Shown in pieces: positions 54,394 to 64,000 of a DNA stretch of 64,000 nucleotides; position 1 is the first letter of the stretch, and every line of letters begins with the position of its first letter. The stretch is taken from contig NZ_POXP01000004.1 in the NCBI RefSeq assembly GCF_003044935.1, positions 1 to 64,000 on the forward strand, in the 5' to 3' direction. The DNA comes from Neisseria subflava. Its GTDB lineage: Bacteria > Pseudomonadota > Gammaproteobacteria > Burkholderiales > Neisseriaceae. A model generated the notes under the pieces. The model did no database searches and had not been told where the DNA came from. It saw only the letters and a list, made by a program, of their open reading frames with translations. The translations under genes and the position numbers were made by a program.

Positions 54394-57225
54394 TTACCCT
54401 CTCAACTTCGCCAACTGCCCTTCCACTTTCGCCATCTTATCTTCCAATTCCGCCAAATCGGCTTTGTCTTTTTCCACCAGATGCTCCGGGGCTTTTTCGG
54501 TGTAGCCGGGTTTGGAGAGTTTGGCGTTGAGTTTGTCCAAGGCTTTTTGCAGCTTCTCGGCTTCTTTGCTCAAACGGGCGGTTTCGGCGGCTTTGTCGAT
54601 TTCGACTTTCAGCATCAGGCGCGCGCCGTTGCAGACGGCGACAGGTGCGTCTTCTGCTTCGGGCAGGCTGTCCACCAGCTTGGCTTCGGTCAGTCGGGTC
54701 AGCGACGGCAGATATTTGAGCAGGCCTTCGAGTTCTGCGCTGCCTTCGACGAAGAGTGGTGCTTTGACGTTTGGCGCGATACCCATTTCGCCGCGCAGTT
54801 TGCGCACTTCTTCCACCAAGTCTTTCAATGCGGCCATTTTGTCGAAGGCCGTCTGAACGATTTGTTCTTTATCGGCTTGCGGATAGGCGGCCAACATGAT
54901 GCTGTCGGCGGTTTTGGCATTCGCCAGAGGCGCAACGACCTGCCACAGCTCTTCGGTAATGAACGGCATGATTGGGTGCAGCAGGCGCAGGATGGTTTCG
55001 AGTACGCGCACGAGGGTGCGGCGTGTGGTGCGCTGGGTTGTCGGGCAGCCGGTTTGGATTTGCACTTTTGCCAGCTCGATGTACCAGTCGCAATATTCGT
55101 TCCACACAAATTCGTACAGCGTTTGTGCGGCAAGGTCGAAGCGGTAGGTTTCAAAGGCTTCGGCAACGGCGGCTTCGGCTTGTTGCAGTTTGCCGATAAT
55201 CCATTGGTCGGCAAAGGTAAACGCCAACGGCTGCATTTCGTCTTGGCCGCAGTCTTTGTCTTCGGTGTTCATCAACACGAAGTTGGTGGCGTTCCACAAT
55301 TTATTGCAGAAGTTGCGGTAACCTTCGGCACGTTTGAAGTCGAAGTTGACGCTACGACCCAAGCTGGCGTAGCTCGCCATGGTGAAGCGCAAGGCGTCCG
55401 CGCCCATGCTCGGAATGCCTTCGGGGAAAAGTTTTTTCGTGGCTTCTTCCACTTTCGGCGCGGTTTCGGGTTTGCGCAGACCGGTCGTGCGTTTCACCAG
55501 CAGCTTGTCCAAGTCGATGCCGTCAATCAAATCGACGGGGTCGATGACGTTGCCTTCGGATTTGGACATTTTTTTGCCTTCGTGGTCGCGCACGATGCCG
55601 TGGATGTACACGTCTTTAAACGGTACTTTGCCGGTGAAGTGGGTGGTCATCATAATCATACGCGCCACCCAGAAGAAGATGATTTCGTAGCCCGTAACCA
55701 AGACATTGGACGGCAGGAAGGCTTTGAGTTCGTCGGTTTCAGACGGCCAGCCGAGTGTGGAGAACGGCACGAGCGCGGAGGAGAACCATGTATCCAATAC
55801 GTCTTCTTCGCGGGTCAAACCGGTTTTGCCGGCTTGTTTTTCGGCTTCTTCCTGATTGCGGGCGACGTACACATTGCCTGCTTCGTCGTACCATGCAGGG
55901 ATTTGATGGCCCCACCACAGTTGGCGCGAGATACACCAGTCTTGGATGTTGTTCATCCATTGGTTGTAGGTGTTGACCCAGTTTTCAGGGATAAAGCGCA
56001 CTGCGCCGCTGTCGACGGCTTTTTTTGCTTTGTCGGCGAGGCTCAAGCCTTTGAATTCGCTGTCAGGCTCGCCGCCGTTTGGCGTGGCGGACATGGCGAC
56101 AAACCATTGGCTGGTCAGCATCGGCTCAATCACCGAACCGGTACGGTCGCCTTTCGGCGTCATCAGCGTGTGCGGTTTGATTTCGACCAAGAAACCTTGT
56201 TCCTGCAAATCGGCAACCATTTGTTTGCGCGCGGCAAAGCGGTCTAAGCCTGCGTATTTTTCAGGCAGGGCAAAGCCTTGTTGCGCTTCGCCTTTGAAGT
56301 TGAACACTTCGGCGTTTGCCAGCACTTTGGCTTCCAAATCGAACACATTAATCAGGCGCGTGTCGTGGCGTTTGCCGACTTCGTAGTCGTTGAAGTCGTG
56401 CGCAGGCGTAATTTTCACGCAGCCTGTACCAAAGTCTTTTTCGACGTATTCGTCGGCAATCACGGGGATAGTACGGCCGGTCAGCGGCAGGATCAATTCT
56501 TTGCCGATCAAGTGGGTGTAACGTTCGTCTTCAGGATTGACGGCAACGGCAACGTCGCCCAGCAGCGTTTCAGGACGGGTGGTCGCCACGATAACGGCTT
56601 CGGCGGGATTGTCGGCCAGCGGATAGCGGATGTGCCACATAGAGCCTTGTTCTTCCACGCTTTCCACTTCCAAATCAGACACTGCGGTACCCAATACCGG
56701 ATCCCAGTTCACCAAGCGTTTGCCGCGGTAAATCAAGCCTTGTTCAAAAAGGCGCACGAACACTTCGGTCACGGTTTCGGCGCGCACGTCGTCCATCGTG
56801 AAATATTCGCGCGTCCAGTCGGCAGAGCAGCCCACGCGGCGCATTTGTTGGGTAATCGTGCCGCCGGAAACTTCTTTCCATTCCCATACTTTTTCCAAGA
56901 ATTTTTCGCGGCCCAAGTCATGACGGGACACATTTTGCGCGGCAAGTTGACGCTCGACCACGATTTGCGTGGCGATGCCCGCGTGGTCGGTGCCCGGAAT
57001 CCAGGCGGTATTGCAGCCTTTCATGCGGTAGTAGCGGGTCAGGCCGTCCATGATGGTTTGGTTGAAGGCATGGCCCATGTGCAGCGTGCCGGTTACATTG
57101 GGCGGCGGCAGTTGGATGGAGAAAGACGGTTTGGTCAAATCCATATCAGGCTGGAAATAGCCCTGCTTTTCCCAGTTTTGATAATGTTTGGATTCGATTT
57201 CGGCTGGATTGTATTTGTCTAACAT
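54394..57225 (-). CDS. valS: Valyl-tRNA synthetase
   Basis: ValS charges tRNA-Val. The 943-residue class I enzyme has the HIGH-type motif in [14 protein letters not shown], the editing domain (CP1) with [15 protein letters not shown] in [11 protein letters not shown], and a C-terminal coiled coil ([14 protein letters not shown]). A DUS occurs in two places in frame. It is monocistronic. The terminator carries a foreign DUS dialect, which suggests that this locus, or at least its 3' end, was once imported. Confidence 0.97.
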   Translation of the reverse strand: MLDKYNPAEIESKHYQNWEKQGYFQPDMDLTKPSFSIQLPPPNVTGTLHMGHAFNQTIMDGLTRYYRMKGCNTAWIPGTDHAGIATQIVVERQLAAQNVSRHDLGREKFLEKVWEWKEVSGGTITQQMRRVGCSADWTREYFTMDDVRAETVTEVFVRLFEQGLIYRGKRLVNWDPVLGTAVSDLEVESVEEQGSMWHIRYPLADNPAEAVIVATTRPETLLGDVAVAVNPEDERYTHLIGKELILPLTGRTIPVIADEYVEKDFGTGCVKITPAHDFNDYEVGKRHDTRLINVFDLEAKVLANAEVFNFKGEAQQGFALPEKYAGLDRFAARKQMVADLQEQGFLVEIKPHTLMTPKGDRTGSVIEPMLTSQWFVAMSATPNGGEPDSEFKGLSLADKAKKAVDSGAVRFIPENWVNTYNQWMNNIQDWCISRQLWWGHQIPAWYDEAGNVYVARNQEEAEKQAGKTGLTREEDVLDTWFSSALVPFSTLGWPSETDELKAFLPSNVLVTGYEIIFFWVARMIMMTTHFTGKVPFKDVYIHGIVRDHEGKKMSKSEGNVIDPVDLIDGIDLDKLLVKRTTGLRKPETAPKVEEATKKLFPEGIPSMGADALRFTMASYASLGRSVNFDFKRAEGYRNFCNKLWNATNFVLMNTEDKDCGQDEMQPLAFTFADQWIIGKLQQAEAAVAEAFETYRFDLAAQTLYEFVWNEYCDWYIELAKVQIQTGCPTTQRTTRRTLVRVLETILRLLHPIMPFITEELWQVVAPLANAKTADSIMLAAYPQADKEQIVQTAFDKMAALKDLVEEVRKLRGEMGIAPNVKAPLFVEGSAELEGLLKYLPSLTRLTEAKLVDSLPEAEDAPVAVCNGARLMLKVEIDKAAETARLSKEAEKLQKALDKLNAKLSKPGYTEKAPEHLVEKDKADLAELEDKMAKVEGQLAKLRG

Positions 57226-57275
57226 GATGGAACTTTGTGAAATTAAGGTTATTTTTGATGTGCGGATTATAACGC

Positions 57276-57309
57276 AAAAAGGCCGTCTGAATCATTTCAG
57301 ACGGCCTTT
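57276..57309 (-). terminator. DUS inverted repeat
   Basis: AAAGGCCGTCTGAAT and ATTTCAGACGGCCTTT form a hairpin just past the zinc-transporter stop. Confidence 0.7.
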
Positions 57310-57321
57310 GGCATACGGGTT

Positions 57322-58131
57322 TTAAAAATGGAACAATACCAGGCTGACGGCAATCACCGCCATGCCCGTTGTCAGGCCGTAAACGGTTTCGTGGCCGTCT
57401 GAATAGCGTTTGGCGGCCGGCAGCAGCTCGTCCAACGCCAAAAACACCATCACGCCGGCTATCACGCCAAACACCGAGCCAAAAACGGCAGGCGACAAAA
57501 ACGGCTGCAAAACCAAATAGCCCAAAGCCGCCCCCAAAGGCTCGGCCAAACCGGATAACAGACACGCCCATACCGTTTTCTTACGGCTTCGGGTGGCAAA
57601 ATAAACCGGCGCAGCGATGGAAATACCCTCCGGAATATTATGGATGGCAATCGCCAAGGCCAAAGGCATCCCGACCGCCGGATTTTCCAAGGTGGCAAAA
57701 AACGTCGCCAAGCCTTCGGGGAAATTGTGCGCCGTAATCGCAAACGCCGCCATCATGCCGACTCGCGCGATATGGCGGCGTTTGCTTTCTTGAAACGACG
57801 GGTCTTGCGCGTCCAAGGTTTCATGTGGGTTCGGCACCAGGCGGTCAATCAGCGCGATGCCGCCCATCCCGGCCAAAAATGCCATGGTCGCCGCCGCAAA
57901 CGCGTGGTCTTTATCATAAATTTCAGCAAACGCCTCGCTGGATTTACTGAAAATCTCCGTCAGGGAAACATACACCATCGCACCGCCGGCAAATGCCAAA
58001 CCAAACGACAACACGCGTGGATTGGGCGTTTTGGAAAACATCACCAAACCGCTGCCTAATACGGTAAACAAACCGGCAGCCAGCGTGATGGAAAAGGCAG
58101 CGGCCAAATTGGACATCGAAAAATCGGGCAT
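57322..58131 (-). CDS. zupT: ZIP-family zinc transporter
   Basis: A 269-residue ZupT-type importer of zinc and perhaps other divalent metals, with eight membrane segments. The two metal-site helices carry HNFPEGLATF and HNIPEGISIA, the ZIP signature. A charged loop (NPHETLDAQDPSFQESKRRH) lies between helices 3 and 4. A start at 58116 is also possible. A dyad-rich AT region with a possible metal-regulator box lies about 60 bp upstream. Confidence 0.92.
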   Translation of the reverse strand: MPDFSMSNLAAAFSITLAAGLFTVLGSGLVMFSKTPNPRVLSFGLAFAGGAMVYVSLTEIFSKSSEAFAEIYDKDHAFAAATMAFLAGMGGIALIDRLVPNPHETLDAQDPSFQESKRRHIARVGMMAAFAITAHNFPEGLATFFATLENPAVGMPLALAIAIHNIPEGISIAAPVYFATRSRKKTVWACLLSGLAEPLGAALGYLVLQPFLSPAVFGSVFGVIAGVMVFLALDELLPAAKRYSDGHETVYGLTTGMAVIAVSLVLFHF

Positions 58132-58188
58132 GAGAAAACCTGCGCTAAAAGCTGGGACAGGTTCAGACTAACACTTTTTAATGTATAT

Positions 58189-58207
58189 GATAATAGTTAT
58201 TATTTAT
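58189..58207 (-). promoter_or_regulatory. Possible Zur/Fur-type operator before zupT
   Basis: GATAATAGTTATTATTTAT contains the dyad ATAATA-GT-TATTAT (58190-58203), about 60 bp upstream of zupT. It resembles both Fur (GATAAT units) and Zur-type sites. Confidence 0.45.
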
Positions 58208-58239
58208 TTTATTGATTGGATACCCGGATTTTAAAACAA

Positions 58240-58273
58240 AAGGCCGTCTGAAAAATATTTTTCAGACGGCCCT
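58240..58273. terminator. DUS inverted repeat after dadA
   Basis: AAAAGGCCGTCTGAAAA and TTTTTCAGACGGCCCTT form a hairpin about 40 bp past the dadA stop. Confidence 0.65.
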
Positions 58274-58311
58274 TAAGTTTGAAATATCACCAAACCTTAT
58301 CGCTTTCCAGC

Positions 58312-59568
58312 TTAAGCCTGATAGCGCGACAGGCTCAAGTCGTCGCTGCGGATTTCGGCGTCTTTGCCGCTCACGATATCGGCGGTCAATTTTGCCGAGC
58401 CCAGCGACATGGTCCAACCCAAAGTGCCGTGACCCGTATTCAGGAACAGGTTGTCAAAGCGGGTACGGCCGATTAGCGGCGTGCTGTCGGGTGTCATCGG
58501 TCTGAGGCCGCTCCAGAACAATGCCTGATTCAAGTCGCCGCCTTCGGGGAATAAATCGTTGACGACCAAAGCCAAGGTTTCGCGGCGTTTTTCGGGCAGT
58601 TTGATTTCGTAGCCGGACAATTCCGCCATACCGCCGACGCGGATTCTGTTGTCGAATCGTGTGATGGCGACTTTGTAGCTTTCGTCCAAAACGGTGGACA
58701 CCGGCGCGCCGTCGGAATTTGTGACCGGCAGGGTCAAGGAATAGCCTTTGACGGGATAAATGGGCAGATTGAGGTCCAACTGCGCCAAAACCGTCCTGCT
58801 GAAGCAGCCGAGCGCGCAGACGAAGGCATCTGCTTCAAACCGTTCTGTTTCAGTTTCCACTGCGCTGATGCGCTGGCCGTTGTGTTCGATGCGGTGGATG
58901 GTTCGGTTGAAATGGAACTGTACGCCTTTTTCCAGACACAGTTTGTACAGGTTTTGGGTGAAGAGGTGGCAGTCGCCGGTCGCATCCGCAGGCAGGTGCA
59001 GACCGCCGGCAATTTTGGCGGTAACGCGTGCAAGTGCAGGCTCGAATTCTGCGCATTCTTCGGGTTTCAGACGACGGTAGGGTACGCCGTAGCGTTCCAA
59101 AACGGCAATGTCTTGTTCTGCCGCTTCGACTTCTTTGGCTTGGCGGAAAATCTGCAACGTCCCTTTTTTGCGCCCTTCGAAATTCATGCCGGTTTGCGCT
59201 TCAAAACGGCGGAACATTTCACGGCTGTATTCGGAAATCCTGACCATGCGCTCTTTATTGATTTGATAGCGCGCTGCCGTGCAGTTTTGCAGCATTTGCC
59301 ACAGCCATTCGATTTGATACAGGCTGCCGTCGGGGCGAAACAGTAAAGGCGGATGGCTTTTAAACAGCCATTTCAGCGCTTTGGTCGGAATGCCGGGTGC
59401 AGCCCAGGGCGTGGTATAGCCGTAAGAAAGCTGGCCTGCATTGGCAAAACTGGTTTCTATCGCCACGCCCTCGGCGCGGTCGATGACCGTTACTTCATGT
59501 CCTGCCTCTGCCAGATACCACGCGGAAGATACGCCTGCCACGCCGGCACCTAAAACAAGCACTTTCAT
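58312..59568 (-). CDS. dadA: D-amino-acid dehydrogenase
   Basis: DadA oxidises D-alanine to pyruvate and ammonia and feeds electrons to the respiratory chain. The 418-residue FAD protein has the N-terminal loop [41 protein letters not shown], and the C-terminal [18 protein letters not shown] precedes the ATG at 59568; an upstream extension to 59703 crosses a DUS and the symporter end and is rejected. It follows the alanine symporter by 83 bp with a DUS repeat in between. Confidence 0.93.
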   Translation of the reverse strand: MKVLVLGAGVAGVSSAWYLAEAGHEVTVIDRAEGVAIETSFANAGQLSYGYTTPWAAPGIPTKALKWLFKSHPPLLFRPDGSLYQIEWLWQMLQNCTAARYQINKERMVRISEYSREMFRRFEAQTGMNFEGRKKGTLQIFRQAKEVEAAEQDIAVLERYGVPYRRLKPEECAEFEPALARVTAKIAGGLHLPADATGDCHLFTQNLYKLCLEKGVQFHFNRTIHRIEHNGQRISAVETETERFEADAFVCALGCFSRTVLAQLDLNLPIYPVKGYSLTLPVTNSDGAPVSTVLDESYKVAITRFDNRIRVGGMAELSGYEIKLPEKRRETLALVVNDLFPEGGDLNQALFWSGLRPMTPDSTPLIGRTRFDNLFLNTGHGTLGWTMSLGSAKLTADIVSGKDAEIRSDDLSLSRYQA

Positions 59569-59612
59569 TTTTCTCCTCCTCTGACTTTTTTCAAAACAAA
59601 CTGATATCCATC

Positions 59613-59645
59613 GGGCCGTCTGAATGTTCCGTTTCAGACGGCCTT
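59613..59645. terminator. DUS inverted repeat between symporter and dadA
   Basis: GGCCGTCTGAA and TTCAGACGGCC flank a loop of 9 bp. It overlaps the end of the symporter mRNA and may limit readthrough into dadA. Confidence 0.55.
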
Positions 59646-59650
59646 GGACA

Positions 59651-61042
59651 TCAATGCGGCAATTCGCCGTTTTTGATTTTTTGTTTGAAGTCGCGCGTTT
59701 CATTGACGATGACTTTCGCCATCAACAAAAGCGCAATCAGGTTGGGCAATGCCATCAAGCCGTTGAACGTATCCGAAGCCAGCCACACCAAATCAAGGCT
59801 CAATACGGTACCCAGCATGACGGAAGAGACGTAACCCACGCGGTACAGTCCGGCAAAGCGTTCGCCGAAAACGTACACCGCGCATTTCTCGCCGTAATAA
59901 CACCAGCCGAGAATGGTTGAGTAGGCAAAGAAAATCAGGCCGATGGTAACAATCCAGCCACCGATGCCGGGCAGCATTTTTTGGAACGTGACGGTTGTCA
60001 GCGCCGCGCCGCTCAATTCAGGTTTGACAAACTCGCCGCCTGCGCCGAGCAGACCCATAACCAACACGATACCGGTAATCGAGCAGACAACGATGGTGTC
60101 CAAAAACGTACCGGTCATGGAAACCAATGCCTGACGGACGGGGTGGTCGGTTTTCGCGGCGGCGGCGGCAATCGGCGCAGAACCCATGCCCGCTTCATTG
60201 GAGAACACACCACGTGCCACGCCGTAGCGGATGACCGTGCCGATGGCACCGCCGGCCACAGCTTGCGCGCTAAACGCATCGGAGAAAATCAGTTTGACGG
60301 CAGGCATCAGTGCGTCAGAATTCACGACAATAATGGAAATACCGCCCACTACATAAAATACGGCCATGGCAGGCACGATAAAGGACGCGGCTTTGGCGAT
60401 GCCCTTAATGCCGCCCAAAAGCACGATGGCCGTTAATACGGTCAATATCACGCCGGTGTAGGCAGGCTCGACGCCGAAGCTGGTTTGCACTGCCTGCGCA
60501 ACCGAGTTGGACTGCACCGAGCTGCCGATACCGAAGGAAGCGAATGTGCCGAACAGGGCAAACGCGACGGCCATCCATTTCCAGTTTTTGCCCAAGCCTT
60601 TTTCGATGTAATACATCGGGCCGCCGGACATCTCGCCTTTGGAGTTGGTCACGCGGTATTTCACCGCCAACACGCCCTCGCCGTATTTGGTGGCCATGCC
60701 GAAAACGGCGGTCATCCACATCCAAAATACCGCGCCCGGGCCGCCGGTTACCACCGCAGTCGCCACGCCGGCGATATTGCCCGTACCGATGGTGGCCGAC
60801 AGCGCGGTCATCAACGCCGCGAAATGGGAAATATCGCCTTCATGGTCTTCGCCGTTTTCATGCTTCTTTGACGGCACAAACGCCTGTTTCAGCGCATAAC
60901 CCAACATGGTGAACTGCAAACCTTTCAGCAAAACGGTCAGCAAAATGCCCGTACCGACCAGCAGCATCAACATAATAGGTCCCCAGACCCAGCCGCTAAT
61001 GGTTTCGAAAAAGGCTTTGAGATTGTCTAAAAACATTTGCAT
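59651..61042 (-). CDS. Sodium/alanine symporter (AGCS family)
   Basis: A 463-residue transporter with about eleven membrane helices. It has the AGCS signature [24 protein letters not shown] and [13 protein letters not shown]. Members import alanine or glycine with sodium. Together with dadA it makes a route for D/L-alanine as carbon and nitrogen source. GGAGAAAGCC precedes the ATG. The leader carries a perfect dyad (see 61192). Confidence 0.92.
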   Translation of the reverse strand: MQMFLDNLKAFFETISGWVWGPIMLMLLVGTGILLTVLLKGLQFTMLGYALKQAFVPSKKHENGEDHEGDISHFAALMTALSATIGTGNIAGVATAVVTGGPGAVFWMWMTAVFGMATKYGEGVLAVKYRVTNSKGEMSGGPMYYIEKGLGKNWKWMAVAFALFGTFASFGIGSSVQSNSVAQAVQTSFGVEPAYTGVILTVLTAIVLLGGIKGIAKAASFIVPAMAVFYVVGGISIIVVNSDALMPAVKLIFSDAFSAQAVAGGAIGTVIRYGVARGVFSNEAGMGSAPIAAAAAKTDHPVRQALVSMTGTFLDTIVVCSITGIVLVMGLLGAGGEFVKPELSGAALTTVTFQKMLPGIGGWIVTIGLIFFAYSTILGWCYYGEKCAVYVFGERFAGLYRVGYVSSVMLGTVLSLDLVWLASDTFNGLMALPNLIALLLMAKVIVNETRDFKQKIKNGELPH

Positions 61043-61349
61043 GGCTTTCTCCTTTGTCTGTTTTATTTTTTATGCACTACTTTTTTGTAGTGTCATGTAA
61101 TTTCAGCACAGAATATTCAATAAGACAATATCTTTCTTTTTAAAAAGATTTTTGAGGTTTTACCCTAAAAAGATATCTATTTAGACCGGCCGGATTGTTT
61201 ACAATCCGCTAAAAATAAAGGCTGCGTCCGAGATAAAATGCCAAATGAAAGTTAATCAACCATCAATTAAGACTGCAACAATTAAAATGACACAATCGAC
61301 AAATGGCACATTATTGAAAAATACAAACGCGCAAATCTTGTTTTAAAAA
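61043..61349. other. Leader and promoter region of the alanine symporter
   Basis: 307 bp without a gene. It holds a short hairpin (CACTAC-TTTTTT-GTAGTG, 61075-61092), a possible weak promoter, and the dyad at 61192-61207. Confidence 0.45.
61192..61207 (-). promoter_or_regulatory. Perfect 16 bp palindrome, possible GntR-type operator
   Basis: GGATTGTTTACAATCC is a perfect dyad (7-2-7), with TTGT-n2-ACAA in the centre as in FadR/GntR-class sites. It lies about 150 bp before the alanine symporter. Confidence 0.4.
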
Positions 61350-61391
61350 AGCCTCAGGCCGTCTGAAAGATGGTTCAGACGGCCTGAGGCT
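61350..61391 (-). terminator. Extended DUS terminator after the ATP-grasp gene
   Basis: GCCTCAGGCCGTCTGAA and TTCAGACGGCCTGAGGC make a 17 bp stem that goes beyond the DUS itself, 21 bp after the stop. Confidence 0.8.
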
Positions 61392-61411
61392 TGTTAATTA
61401 TATTGATAAAA

Positions 61412-62269
61412 TCAGGTTGATGAATGTTGCCCAAGCAACTGCGCCAACAGTCGGGCAAAGCGTTCCGTTGCGCCTTCGCTGGTGTGCAAATACAGGGCTG
61501 GCTCGATAAGTTCCAATTCATTGAGCAGGAAGGTGTCACCGACCAATGTACCATCCACGCGGGCGTAAACCGGCATTTGCGGCAAGGCGGCCAGTACGTC
61601 TTGCGCGGCACTGATGGCAAACTCGGGCGGCTCAATACCGAACACCGACACGCCATAGGCCGAGTTGGCACGCCATTCACCTTGTGGCGGCTGACGGCGC
61701 ATAGCATGGCTGAATGCGCCGTTGAAAAACACCAGCGAGGTTTCGCCTGCTGTTTCGATTTCGCGGATATAAGGTTGAACAATCATACCTTGCGGATAAT
61801 CCGCCATATCCACGTCCAATGCGTCCGCACAAACTTTAACCACGCCTTTGCCGCTCTGCCCGAATGCCGGCTTGATGACCGCTTCCGTCCAGCCCTGTTG
61901 GTTCAGAATGTCCGCCAATTCGGTTTTTTGCGGCGGAACGAATACGCTGGGAATCACTTGCGCGCCGCGCGCCGCCAAATCGCACAAATAAGTCTTTTCC
62001 ATATTCCAAGCCATCAATTCGGGCGGATTGATAAAACGCTGCCCCGCCTGCCCGGCATGTTCCAGCCATTGGCGGAAGGCTTCGGGTTCGGCGGCATAAT
62101 CCCATGCGCATAAAGGCAGTAAAAACGTCGCAGACGGATGGTTTTGCCACGCATCAAATACGGTTTTCACGCCCATGCTTTCCAAGCATGCCGCCAATGT
62201 TTTCAGGTTGTCCGATGGTTCGGGATAGGTTTGGCAGGTAATGAGTGCCAAAACGGTTTGCTCGGTCAT
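61412..62269 (-). CDS. ATP-grasp protein (RimK/glutathione-synthetase-like)
   Basis: A 285-residue protein with ATP-grasp features: VIKPAFGQSGKGVVKV (ATP-binding Lys and glycine loop, about 140-155), FFNGAFSHAMRR, and the metal-binding ELELIEPALYL near 255-262. It would form an amide or peptide-like bond from a carboxyl-phosphate; the substrate is not known. A start at 62269 is taken; an extension to 62314 is rejected. It is divergent from the photolyase gene, 126 bp apart. Confidence 0.75.
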   Translation of the reverse strand: MTEQTVLALITCQTYPEPSDNLKTLAACLESMGVKTVFDAWQNHPSATFLLPLCAWDYAAEPEAFRQWLEHAGQAGQRFINPPELMAWNMEKTYLCDLAARGAQVIPSVFVPPQKTELADILNQQGWTEAVIKPAFGQSGKGVVKVCADALDVDMADYPQGMIVQPYIREIETAGETSLVFFNGAFSHAMRRQPPQGEWRANSAYGVSVFGIEPPEFAISAAQDVLAALPQMPVYARVDGTLVGDTFLLNELELIEPALYLHTSEGATERFARLLAQLLGQHSST

Positions 62270-62394
62270 GGTTGCCGCCTTATTGCTAAAACCAAAATTA
62301 TATAGCGAAATCAAACCAAAAGATTTTTCAGACGGCCTGATACATGAGGCCGATTCTGATAAAATGGTTTCCCCTTTTTCGTCGGAACATGCTC

Positions 62395-63630
62395 ATGAAA
62401 TCTGCCCACGTCCTTGTCTGGTTCCGCCGCAACCTCCGCCTGCACGACAATGCCGCGCTTAATGCCGCCGTTGCAAGCGGTTTGCCCATCGCCTGTGTCT
62501 GGGTCAGCCAAAGGCCGTCTGAAAACCACAATCCGCGTCAAAGTCTGTTCCATTATCAAGCCGCACAAGAGCTGCATACCCGTCTGGCGGCGCACCATAT
62601 TCCTTTATATGTCATCGCTTCCGACGAAGACCTCCTCCCCTTGGCTGCTGCGCTCAATGCCCATACCGTCATCACAGACGAAGCCTACACCGAAGCCGAA
62701 ATCCGCCAAGACAACCACCTCTGGCACAATCTCGACCGAGCAGGCATTGTCCTGCAACACGCCAACGACCGCGGCATTTTGGCCAAAGCCCCCCTCATGG
62801 ATGCCAACGGCCTGCCCTACATCGATTTTGCTGCCTATAAACAGGCATGGTTGCAGGCTTATTCAGGACAAAGGCCGTCTGAAACCGAATTGCCTGTTCA
62901 AACCGGACAAAACGTTCCACTGTTTCCAGCCCATACCGGCGCAGTATTGCCTGCCTATCAACAGGGCGGCGAAACCGCAGCCTTAACGCAATGGCACGTG
63001 TTCAAACAGAATTTGGTTCACTATCCGATTACCCAAAACTTTCCGGCACGAAAAAACACCAGCCTCCTCAATGCCTACCTGTCCGCAGGCTGCATTTCAC
63101 CGCGCCTGCTGGCTGCCGAAGGATTGGCAAATCGACATTTCGAGTGGCTGGACAAACTCATTTTCCGCGACTACTGCTACCAGCTCGCTTACCACCGCCG
63201 CCTGCCCGAAACAACCGATGCCGCCCCGATACGCGAATACTGGCGACACGGCCAAACCGGCGTGCCCATCATCGACGCCTCCATCCGCGGCCTCGAAGCC
63301 ACCGGCCACTTACACCCCGTTCTCCAGCAGCTGTGCGCCCACTATTTCTGCCATGCCCTCAACTTCGACCCCAACCAAGGCATCGCGTGGACAGCCTCCG
63401 TCCAAACCGGCACCGACCCTGCGCTCAACCAAGCCAACTGGCACCTCGCCGCACAAGACACGGCCACCGTCCGCTATGCCCATCGTTCACATCAAATCGA
63501 TCCCGACGGCAGCTACATCCGCAGTTACCTCCCCGAATTGGCGCACCTGCCGTCCACCCTTATCCATACGCCGTGGGCCGCCGCCGATGACATCGACACA
63601 CACGGCTACCCCTTTCCCAAGGCCGTCTGA
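62395..63630 (+). CDS. phrB: Cryptochrome/photolyase-family DNA photolyase
   Basis: PhrB reverses UV cyclobutane pyrimidine dimers with blue light. The 411-residue protein has the N-terminal antenna domain (VWFRRNLRLHDNAALNAA), then the FAD domain with NTSLLNAYLSAGCISPR, FRDYCYQLAY, WRHGQTGVPIIDASIR and WTASVQTGTDP. Length is at the short end of the class. The ATG at 62395 has GGAA seven bases upstream; ATG 62389 is also in frame. Two DUS encode RPSE segments in loops. The DUS string lies at the very end (GYPFPKAV*). Confidence 0.93.
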   Translation: MKSAHVLVWFRRNLRLHDNAALNAAVASGLPIACVWVSQRPSENHNPRQSLFHYQAAQELHTRLAAHHIPLYVIASDEDLLPLAAALNAHTVITDEAYTEAEIRQDNHLWHNLDRAGIVLQHANDRGILAKAPLMDANGLPYIDFAAYKQAWLQAYSGQRPSETELPVQTGQNVPLFPAHTGAVLPAYQQGGETAALTQWHVFKQNLVHYPITQNFPARKNTSLLNAYLSAGCISPRLLAAEGLANRHFEWLDKLIFRDYCYQLAYHRRLPETTDAAPIREYWRHGQTGVPIIDASIRGLEATGHLHPVLQQLCAHYFCHALNFDPNQGIAWTASVQTGTDPALNQANWHLAAQDTATVRYAHRSHQIDPDGSYIRSYLPELAHLPSTLIHTPWAAADDIDTHGYPFPKAV

Positions 63631-63697
63631 AACCTGCGTTCACACCAAAAAACCACACTAGATACAGCTGAAAAACGTTCAAACAAAATATTTTGGT

Positions 63698-63709
63698 TTC
63701 AGACGGCCA
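63698..63709. repeat. Single DUS before minC
   Basis: TTTCAGACGGCC, unpaired. Together with the region 63631-63777 it holds the minC upstream sequence. Confidence 0.7.
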
Positions 63710-63777
63710 AACAGATTGAATAGCCAAGATTTACACGGTAAACTTACGTCATTAAAAAATTTTATTATTTCATTACA

Positions 63778-64000
63778 ATGAAACCCGCATTCGACATAAA
63801 AACGTCACGTTTGGACGTCTTATCCATCCATCTGCACACCGCAGATCTAACAGAATTGGAAGAATTCCTACGCCAACTGGCAGGCCAATCCCAAGACGAA
63901 TTCGTTCCCTTCATTTTAGACGTACAAGATTTCGACCATCCCGAATCCATCGATTTGGGCGGCATGATTTCCCTGTTTGCCCGTTACGGCATGCAAATTT
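63778..64000 (+). CDS. minC: Septum-site inhibitor MinC, 5' part
   Basis: The first 74 residues (MKPAFDIKTSRLDVLSIHLHTADLTEL...DVQDF..) match the N-terminal domain of neisserial MinC, which blocks FtsZ polymerisation away from midcell. The frame is open to the window edge. In Neisseria minC is followed by minD and minE. Confidence 0.9.
   Translation, partial: MKPAFDIKTSRLDVLSIHLHTADLTELEEFLRQLAGQSQDEFVPFILDVQDFDHPESIDLGGMISLFARYGMQI

Noticed and set aside
54355-56247. A 630-codon open frame opposite valS
   Set aside because: Shadow of valS; Phe/Gly/Val-rich translation typical of antisense to GC-biased coding DNA.

Overview
The window comes from a commensal-type Neisseria. The 12-mer DNA uptake sequence AGGCCGTCTGAA (AG-DUS dialect) occurs many dozens of times, singly inside genes and as inverted pairs between genes that act as terminators. 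The ATGCCGTCTGAA form typical of meningococcus and gonococcus is rare here. Almost every protein looks neisserial, and one dRS3 element is present. The dialect points towards the N. subflava/flavescens/mucosa side of the genus; I cannot name the species.

Layout. 1-300: an outward minus-strand consensus promoter and a small possible RNA with a terminator. 0.3-14.7 kb: mostly core genes (ypjD-like, ffh, dsbA, a TonB siderophore receptor broken by an in-frame TGA, an xth operon, argA, pyrE, rlmH, the rpsB-tsf-pyrH cluster, fau). 14.9-17.3 kb: an accessory pair, a lipoprotein followed by a zinc-metallopeptidase/RTX protein, which looks like an antibacterial effector with its immunity protein. 17.4-40.7 kb: core genes for tRNA modification, envelope assembly (amgK, lptD, surA, dolP), gmhA, map, argG, trpC, mqo, rsmG and parA, plus small membrane proteins. 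40.8-49.7 kb: a plastic region with a frameshifted SWIM-domain gene cut by an inverted-repeat element, an AT-rich type II restriction-modification pair of ApaLI type, and hrpA split in two by a DUS-bordered cassette carrying a phosphoethanolamine-transferase-like gene. 49.8-53.5 kb: rsfS-nadD-carbonic anhydrase, a Nudix hydrolase and an orphan ABC ATPase. 53.5-54.2 kb: a cluster of different repeat families and a low-GC orphan gene. 54.4-64 kb: valS, a zinc transporter, a D-alanine use pair (alanine symporter, dadA), an ATP-grasp protein, a photolyase and the start of minC.

Functional links. lptD-surA are translationally coupled and amgK is divergent from them, giving an envelope-assembly block. 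rsmI-yraN-gmhA-dolP keeps the order of the E. coli yraL-yraM-yraN-diaA-dolP cluster without yraM/lpoA. The alanine symporter and dadA together import and oxidise alanine. Two metal-regulator-like sites sit in front of the TonB receptor and the zinc transporter.

The most interesting items are the lipoprotein/metallopeptidase pair, whose C-terminal region resembles the recruitment domain of bacteria-killing type IV secretion effectors; the interrupted hrpA; and foreign DUS dialects (muc and king types) that mark likely import boundaries.
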